Source: Rhodospirillaceae bacterium UBA3470
GTDB taxonomy: Bacteria > Pseudomonadota > Alphaproteobacteria > Rhodospirillales > Casp-alpha2
NCBI GenBank assembly: GCA_002378125.1
Contig: DFRF01000038.1
Span: 1 to 27,301 of the forward strand
DNA: 27,301 nt
Direction: 5' to 3'
Part shown: piece after piece, positions 22,483-27,301 of the stretch
How the letters are laid out: every line of letters begins with the position of its first letter
Numbering within the stretch: position 1 is the first letter of the stretch
The notes under the pieces: generated by a model
Told to the model about the DNA's origin: nothing
Databases searched by the model: none
What the model saw: only the letters and a program-made list of their open reading frames with translations
Position numbers and translations under genes: made by a program

Positions 22483-23376
22483 ATGAATGGTGTCCCATTC
22501 CGGGATGTATTTTGGCTGATCACTCTAGCGCTCGTATGGGGGTCCTCTTTTGCTGCCATTAAGGCCGCCGTGGAAACCATGCCGCCCATGACCATGGTCG
22601 CTGTTCGGACGGTCATCGCACTTTGTGTTTTGCTGCCCATCATGATTACCCAACGTGCGCGTCTGCCCAGGGACATCAAAAGTTGGTATATGGGGTTTGT
22701 GCTGGGTGTTTTCGGGTTGGCGTTGCCTTTCTTCCTTATTGGATGGGGCGAGGAACGGGTGGCAAGTGGACAGGCGGCCATTCTCATGGCGGCCATGCCT
22801 ATTGCGACTATCGCCCTAGCTCATTTTTTCGCCCGCGGTGATCAGTTCCACTGGCGCAAACTAGTTGGTATCGTTCTGGGGTTTTCTGGGGTTCTGGTCC
22901 TAGTTGGTCCGGAGGCGGTCAAGGGTCTGGGCGGCCAAATTTGGCACCAAATTGCAATCGCCGGAGCCGCAATTTGTTACGCCATCAATGCCATCGTCAC
23001 GAGAAACCTCCCGTCTGGTGGGACGTTAATTGGGCGGGCTGTTATGGTCATGGCATGCGGTGTGGCGATCTCGATACCCTTGGCGATTCTGCTCGACGGC
23101 GCCACAGCCGTGTTCGATGCGAGTGCAGAAAGTATTTGGATAACACTTTATTTGGGCGTATTGCCGACAGGGTTAGCTACACTGATCTACTTCTATATTG
23201 TTGAGGCCCGCGGCCCGTCGTTCTTTTCCTTTGTGAATTACCTCAACCCCGTATTTGGGGTTTTGTGGGGGGCATTTCTGCTCAGTGAGATCGTGCATCT
23301 GGAAGCTGTTTTGGCATTGGCCACCATTCTTGTCGGGGTTGCCATATCCAGCTGGGCGCCGAAAACAAAGCTTTGA
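22483..23376 (+). CDS. EamA/DMT-superfamily transporter
   Basis: A 297-residue inner-membrane protein of the drug/metabolite transporter (EamA) type with about ten hydrophobic helices in two repeated halves, roughly 7-150 and 155-290. WGSSFAAIKAAVETMPP is typical of the first helix and the GFSGVLVLVGPEA segment ends the first repeat; the second has the matching FSFVNYLNPVFGVLWG. Members export amino acids, metabolites or nucleotide precursors. It begins 3 bases after the epimerase gene and is followed after 12 bases by the broken ghrA-like gene, so all three were probably one operon. The transported compound cannot be told from sequence. Confidence 0.93.
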   Translation: MNGVPFRDVFWLITLALVWGSSFAAIKAAVETMPPMTMVAVRTVIALCVLLPIMITQRARLPRDIKSWYMGFVLGVFGLALPFFLIGWGEERVASGQAAILMAAMPIATIALAHFFARGDQFHWRKLVGIVLGFSGVLVLVGPEAVKGLGGQIWHQIAIAGAAICYAINAIVTRNLPSGGTLIGRAVMVMACGVAISIPLAILLDGATAVFDASAESIWITLYLGVLPTGLATLIYFYIVEARGPSFFSFVNYLNPVFGVLWGAFLLSEIVHLEAVLALATILVGVAISSWAPKTKL

Positions 23377-23388
23377 GCAGCGAGACAG

Positions 23389-24353
23389 GTGGGTCAACTG
23401 AATATCGTGTTAAAAGCCGGCGGCAGCCGGGCATCGTGGTGGAAAGAGCACCTGTTTAACTTGCTTCCCGAGGCCAAGCTCTACTTAACCGGCGAAGAAA
23501 TGAACCGCGACGACATAGACTGTGCTGTTGTTTGGAAGCCGGAACCGGGCTGGCTTAAAACCTTTAAAAACCTGAAATGCATTGTTTCCATTGGGGCGGG
23601 TATTGATCATGTTCTTTGTGATCCGGGACTTCCAGTCCATCTGCCAATCATCCGCACGACAAGTTCGGACCTAAAAGTCCGCATGCGCGAATATGTGACC
23701 TTACATGTGCTGCGTTTGCATAGACGCCTTCAGGAGGTGACCGCCGCGCAGATGTTTCGGGAGTGGCGTTAGATTATCGAACCGCCAGCCCACGAGCGGC
23801 GGGTCGGGATCATGGTAGTGGGCAACTTGGGTGCAGACTGCGCCTCGACCCTCGCGGCGATCGGCTTTGATGTCGCCGGCTGGGACCGCTCGGAGAAAAC
23901 TATCGACCGGGTTGCCTGCTTCGCAGGTGAAGCGGCACGGAACGCTTTTCTCGAACGAACCGATATTCTGGTTTGCATGCTACCCCTGACGCCAGAAACG
24001 AAAGGTATTTTGAACGAGGATCTATTCGACCGGCTGCCCGATGGGGCGGCGGTAATCAGCGTTGCCCGCGGCCAGCATCTGGTTGATGAAGATTTGCTGG
24101 CGGCCCTGGACTGCGGCAAGATGTGCGGCGCAACCCTTGATGTGTTCCATACGGAGCCATTACCGCATTACTACCCCTTTTGGAACACCCAAAAGTCTTG
24201 GTGACGCCGCATATCGCCAGCCTCATCGACCCCATTGCGGGTGGCAAACGGATCGCCGAAAACATCAAAAAGTTTGAAGCGAGGAAGCCCATCGTCGATC
24301 TGGTTCCCCAGGGTCGGGGATACCGAAGGGTCTTGTCTAGGCCCGGACGCTGA
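23389..24353 (+). pseudogene. ghrA: Broken ghrA-type glyoxylate/hydroxypyruvate reductase
   Basis: The remains of a D-2-hydroxyacid dehydrogenase of the GhrA group, which reduces glyoxylate and hydroxypyruvate. The reading frame from GTG 23389 stops at TAG 23770-23772 (after FREWR), then stays open in the same frame to 24202; the stop is where relatives usually have a polar residue, consistent with a CAG to TAG change. A second lesion is a one-base loss near 24184-24186: the expected WNHPKVLVTPHIAS continues only in the +2-shifted frame from CAC 24186. This moves the catalytic histidine of TPHIAS out of frame. The Rossmann motif reads IMVVGNLG where relatives have IMGLGxLG, and the protein's usual end RGY is followed by CGA instead of a stop. 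Three independent defects make a pseudogene more likely than a sequencing error. It overlaps the end of the convergent gene by 17 bases. Confidence 0.9.
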
Positions 24354-25929
24354 CCTGACCAGAGGCGGTTTCTTCCAGGTTGAGCGGTTGCTCGGCGACA
24401 GCGCCGGCGACCGGGTTGGCCTTGTCGCCACAACCTTGGGTGTGACCGCTCGCCGGATCGCGGAAGACGCCCGACGGACAAGAATAGAGCTTGGGGAACA
24501 CAAGGTTCTGGGCGACCTCAAGATCAAAGGTGCGTCCTAGGGCGGCCAGCACTTCATCGCCAGCGGCCGGATCAACTCGGATCGACGCCCGCCCGCCGGC
24601 GTCGATCCGTGGTGTGTTAAAGGCCTCTTCCAAGGACATGTCGTAGTCCAGCATGTAGGCGGCCACCTGCATGGTGCAGGGCACGATGTGGTTGGCTCCC
24701 GATGCGCCCACCGCAAAGATCGCCTCATCGTCACGGACGCAGACCGTAGGGCACATGTTGGACGCGTTGATGCGCTTTCCGCCCACCATGGAGGTTGGAT
24801 AACCGGGCCGTGGGTCGAAATAGGAAACCGCGTTATTCATCAGTACGCCCGACGACGGCAACACCACTTTGGAGCCGAACCGGTTCAGCAACGTGTAGGT
24901 GAGCGCAACCATATTGCCATCCGCGTCCACGGCGCTCATGTGAGAGGTGCTCCCGGTCTCCGGGAGGCGGCCAAGCCGGCGTTCATGATTATCGAACGCC
25001 TGGTTTAGGGCTTTCGCGTAAATCTCATAGGTATGGGCTCCAAACGGCCGCGACGGGTCCAAGTGTTTGGTGACGAAATCGAAGGCTTCGCTCAGACGCT
25101 GGCCGCCACTGTTTTCGCTGGGGGTGTATAGGATAGCGCCACGGTGATCGTGGGCCAGCGGCGTCAGAAACTGTGGATGGTACGCGGCAAAGTCGTCGAC
25201 GGTTATGCGGCTGCCACCATCGTGCAGATCCTTTGCCATGGCGGTTGCGATCGCGCCTTTGTAGAAGGCGTCCGGTCCTTCATCGGCAAGTATCCGCAGA
25301 GTTGCTCCGAGATTGCCAAGGTTGAGAAATTGTTCCGGTTGTGCTGGCGCGCCACCGGGCAAATAAACCGCGGCACTGGTCGGGAACCGCGCCAGTTCTC
25401 CAGCCTCCAGGCCGATTTGTAGTGTAGCGAACCAGTCCACGGGCAAGCCTCGCTCTGCCAACTGGATCGCCGCCGAAAGCAAGGAGTCGAAGCCGAGATG
25501 CCCATGTGCCTGGGCCGCCGCCGAAAGGCCTGCGACGGCGCCTGGAACGGTGATCGATTTGTAGCCGACAACATTAGCGTTACCAGCAACCCCCGGAAAG
25601 CCCATGATGGCATTTGGAACACTGGGGTCGAGGGGATAGTCGGTGGTGTCGATGGCGTTAGGCAGGATCCCTTGGAAATCGATCGCGACGGCGCGTCTTT
25701 CGTCGGCTAGCCAGATCACGATATACCCGCTTCCACCCATGCCGCACATCCATGGCTCTACGGCATTCAATGCGAAGGCGCAGGCAATCGCAGCATCAAC
25801 AGCGTTTCCGCCTCGCGACAAGGCATCCGCCCCGGCCGCCGCGGCCATCCAGTTTTGCGCAGCAACGACGCCCCGCTCTGAAGAAACTGCACGCTTGCGG
25901 ACCTGCCATTGTTCGACATTGCGGTTCAT
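24337..25929 (-). CDS. Gamma-glutamyltransferase family protein
   Basis: A 530-residue Ntn-hydrolase of the gamma-glutamyltransferase family, made as a precursor that cuts itself before the catalytic threonine. Visible: VDAAIACAFALNAVEPW and GMGGSGYIVIW in the N-terminal part, the substrate loop SENSGGQRL near 271-279, and the cleavage site GSTSHMSAVD with T328 as the likely nucleophile. In classical GGTs the site reads TTH, here TSH. There is no signal peptide, so it is predicted cytoplasmic and not the periplasmic glutathione enzyme. The ATG has a GAGGAG ribosome site about 6 bases upstream. Cytosolic family members cleave varied gamma-glutamyl or acyl-amide bonds; the real substrate is unknown. 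It is divergent from the DadA-like gene, with which it may share regulation, and convergent with the ghrA pseudogene. Confidence 0.93.
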   Translation of the reverse strand: MNRNVEQWQVRKRAVSSERGVVAAQNWMAAAAGADALSRGGNAVDAAIACAFALNAVEPWMCGMGGSGYIVIWLADERRAVAIDFQGILPNAIDTTDYPLDPSVPNAIMGFPGVAGNANVVGYKSITVPGAVAGLSAAAQAHGHLGFDSLLSAAIQLAERGLPVDWFATLQIGLEAGELARFPTSAAVYLPGGAPAQPEQFLNLGNLGATLRILADEGPDAFYKGAIATAMAKDLHDGGSRITVDDFAAYHPQFLTPLAHDHRGAILYTPSENSGGQRLSEAFDFVTKHLDPSRPFGAHTYEIYAKALNQAFDNHERRLGRLPETGSTSHMSAVDADGNMVALTYTLLNRFGSKVVLPSSGVLMNNAVSYFDPRPGYPTSMVGGKRINASNMCPTVCVRDDEAIFAVGASGANHIVPCTMQVAAYMLDYDMSLEEAFNTPRIDAGGRASIRVDPAAGDEVLAALGRTFDLEVAQNLVFPKLYSCPSGVFRDPASGHTQGCGDKANPVAGAVAEQPLNLEETASGQVSVRA

Positions 25930-25986
25930 TTTTTACTCCTCGTTGTCGATATGATGGACTGTGTTTTATCGTGATCACCTGGAGAT

Positions 25987-26007
25987 GCAATGCGGTGGTG
26001 TCATTGC
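25987..26007. repeat. Inverted repeat upstream of the gamma-glutamyltransferase gene
   Basis: GCAATG (25987-25992) and CATTGC (26002-26007) are perfect arms around a 9-base spacer, 58-78 bases upstream of the leftward start. The two centres are about 15 bases apart, a spacing suitable for a dimeric regulator, but a six-base repeat is easily accidental. Tentative. Confidence 0.25.
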
Positions 26008-26162
26008 CTGGAGGGCGCGCGGGGATGGCATTGACCTGTATTTGGCGTTTCACCGTCTTCTCGAATTTGAGTAGACCGGCCTCGTTGCCTTTGCCGCTTT
26101 AGTCGTGTTCCAGACCGAATCACGTGTCTCGCGCCACCGCCCTCTGGACCATGAGGAATATG

Positions 26163-26216
26163 CTCGTTAGACCGAATTCTGTGAGTTTGACTATTCACGA
26201 GAATTACCTCGTTAGA
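26163..26216. promoter_or_regulatory. Repeat cluster, candidate operator for the DadA-like gene
   Basis: The nonamer CTCGTTAGA occurs twice in the same direction (26163-26171 and 26208-26216). Between the copies lies an inverted repeat AATTCTGTGA (26175-26184) and TCACGAGAATT (26195-26205), perfect except for one extra base in the right arm and with a 10-base centre. The block ends 38 bases before a promoter-like box pair. The symmetric layout suggests a regulator site that loops or binds cooperatively. Confidence 0.4.
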
Positions 26217-26253
26217 GTTATCTTCTGCGGTAACTTTTGAGGGTTCTTAGATT

Positions 26254-26281
26254 TTGATACGGATGCTAAAGAAAGCATAAT
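26254..26281 (+). promoter_or_regulatory. Sigma-70-like promoter of the DadA-like gene
   Basis: TTGATA (26254-26259) and CATAAT (26276-26281) each match the housekeeping consensus in five of six positions, separated by 16 bases. The pair sits about 75 bases before the proposed start codon, in an AT-richer stretch and just after the repeat cluster. It is the clearest promoter in the window. Confidence 0.5.
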
Positions 26282-26356
26282 GGATTAGCAGCGCTTGTAT
26301 TGACCTCGGGGCCAAGTTTTGACATTGGGGTTAAGGCATTGCGAGAGGATAGGGGC

Positions 26357-27301
26357 TTGTCGGAACGCGCGAAGAAGTCGGCGACGGTCGTCGGGGCTGG
26401 AATGGTGGGCGTTTGCTGTGCACTCTATCTCCAGAACGAAGGTTACGAAGTCACCGTGATCGACTTGAATGGTCCGGGTGAAGAGACCTCGTCGGGAAAC
26501 TTGGGTGGGTTCGGGGTCGCCTCGTGTCCACCGGCCGCCATGCCTGGAATTATCAAAAAGGTGCCAGACATGCTGTTCAAAGAAACGGCGCCACTTAAAC
26601 TTCGCTGGGGACATGTGGTGACGGCGTTGCCCTGGTTCATCCGATTCATCGCCCAATCGAGCCGCTCAAACGTCGAAGCGAATGCCCGGGCGCGGCAAAG
26701 CCTTCTCGACAAGGTACATGAGGCGATGGATCCACTGATTGCGGAGGCAGGCGCCCAGGACTTGATGAACTCGGCAGGTCTCATGTTCACTTTCGAGAGC
26801 GAGGCGGCCTTCCAAAAGTCTACCTACGCCTTCGATTTGCGCAAGCGCAACGGGGTGGAACTTGATCTTTTAAATGGCAACGAAGCTCGCCAGGTGGAGC
26901 CCAATCTTTCAGAAAATGTCGTTCGCGCATATCGGGTTGCGAACTTTTCTAATACGGCCGACCCACTTCGGCTCGTGCAAGCTCTGGCGCAACTATTCTT
27001 GGCACGGGGCGGCATACATCACCGCGCCGAGGTTCGTGGTTTCAGAGTTGGTTCGGAAGGGGTTGATGCCGTTTTGACGGACACAAGTGAAATGCCAGTG
27101 GAGGTTTTAGTATTGGCAGCCGGCGTGTGGTCGCGACCTTTGGCAAAACAGTTGGGCACTTCCGTCCCCCTTGAGGCGGAGCGCGGATATCACACCCATT
27201 TCCTTGGTTCTCAAGTGGCCATGACCGGCGCGATCATGTCTGTCGAACGCCATGTGGCGGTGACGCCTATGCTGGAGGGTATTCGCGTTGGCGGCATGGC
27301 T
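26357..27301 (+). CDS. DadA-type FAD-dependent amino acid oxidoreductase (partial)
   Basis: The first 315 codons of an FAD-dependent oxidoreductase of the DAO/DadA family, which deaminates D-amino acids or oxidises N-substituted glycines and passes electrons to the respiratory chain; the gene runs past the window end. Visible: the dinucleotide motif VVGAGMVGVCCALYL from residue 11, the acidic end VTVID of the second strand, SSGNLGGFG contacting FAD, LAAGVWSRPLA near 255-265 and the ERGYHTHF segment near 277-284 typical of DadA relatives. No ATG is available before the motif, so I use TTG 26357 with GAGAGG about 9 bases upstream; TTG 26339 or 26300 would lengthen it. It is divergent from the gamma-glutamyltransferase gene. 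D-amino acid dehydrogenase is the best guess, but related sarcosine-type oxidases cannot be excluded without the C-terminus. Confidence 0.88.
   Translation, partial: MSERAKKSATVVGAGMVGVCCALYLQNEGYEVTVIDLNGPGEETSSGNLGGFGVASCPPAAMPGIIKKVPDMLFKETAPLKLRWGHVVTALPWFIRFIAQSSRSNVEANARARQSLLDKVHEAMDPLIAEAGAQDLMNSAGLMFTFESEAAFQKSTYAFDLRKRNGVELDLLNGNEARQVEPNLSENVVRAYRVANFSNTADPLRLVQALAQLFLARGGIHHRAEVRGFRVGSEGVDAVLTDTSEMPVEVLVLAAGVWSRPLAKQLGTSVPLEAERGYHTHFLGSQVAMTGAIMSVERHVAVTPMLEGIRVGGMA

Larger units (their letters stand above)
25930..26356. other. Divergent intergenic region of about 430 bases
   Basis: This region holds the promoters of the leftward gamma-glutamyltransferase gene and the rightward DadA-like gene. 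It is AT-richer toward the right. I see no gene; short frames on both strands have no good ribosome sites. Candidate control elements are listed separately: an inverted repeat near the left gene, a repeat cluster in the middle and a sigma-70-like box pair near the right gene. Confidence 0.6.

Noticed and set aside
1..27301. CRISPR arrays, tRNA/rRNA genes, insertion sequences, prophage or defence genes
   Set aside because: No regularly spaced repeats, no recognisable tRNA fold and no transposase, integrase or nuclease families were seen by eye.

Overview
The window is chromosomal DNA, most likely from an alphaproteobacterium (probably a free-living, marine-type Rhodospirillales-like organism; this is inference). 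The basis is the mrdA-rodA cell-elongation pair at the left edge, the single very long fused indolepyruvate:ferredoxin oxidoreductase-type gene, the many small-acid catabolic genes, strong purine-rich ribosome binding sites and moderately high GC with AT-richer gaps. No tRNA, rRNA, CRISPR array, phage gene or transposase was recognised.

Layout, left to right. (1) 2-1380: end of mrdA (PBP2) overlapping rodA. (2) 1381-1923: an AT-richer gap without a credible gene. (3) 1924-7870: two divergent transcription units around a shared promoter region (5091-5267). Leftward: a periplasmic solute-binding protein, a hairpin terminator, a creatininase-family amidohydrolase, an AhpD/carboxymuconolactone-decarboxylase-like protein and a 2-oxoglutarate/Fe(II) oxygenase. 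Rightward: the matching ABC ATPase and permease, then a NicX/M29-aminopeptidase-like protein. Together this looks like uptake plus degradation of one unidentified, probably nitrogen-containing, carboxylate. (4) 7871-8394: gap. (5) 8395-12613, rightward: Gfo/Idh/MocA dehydrogenase, short-chain dehydrogenase, TIM-barrel isomerase-like protein, type II dehydroquinase (aroQ) and a shikimate dehydrogenase-family protein (aroE). The mixture points to catabolism of quinate, shikimate or a related cyclitol acid rather than only aromatic amino acid synthesis.

(6) 12785-17500, leftward operon in transcription order otnI-otnK-otnC-TauD-like-PanE-like: the four-carbon acid-sugar (tetronate) pathway ending in dihydroxyacetone phosphate, with an unusual oxygenase and a ketopantoate-reductase-like dehydrogenase in place of the more familiar threonate/erythronate dehydrogenases. 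(7) 17718-21227, leftward: fused 2-oxoacid (indolepyruvate-type) oxidoreductase with an inverted repeat over its ribosome binding site. (8) 21499-24353, rightward: UDP-glucuronate 4-epimerase-like enzyme, EamA/DMT exporter and a clearly broken ghrA-type hydroxypyruvate reductase (internal amber stop, frameshift, damaged Rossmann motif). (9) 24337-25929, leftward: gamma-glutamyltransferase-family protein, convergent with the pseudogene. (10) 25930-26356: divergent regulatory region with a good sigma-70-like promoter and repeats. (11) 26357 to the edge: start of a DadA-type FAD-dependent amino acid oxidoreductase, cut by the window end.

The overall picture is a catabolic region for small organic acids and amino-acid-like compounds: several uptake or oxidation modules feed hydroxyacids, oxoacids and C4 sugar acids into central metabolism. 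No regulator gene is present in the window, so control must come from elsewhere. All functional assignments are by motif and family recognition by eye; no database search was done.
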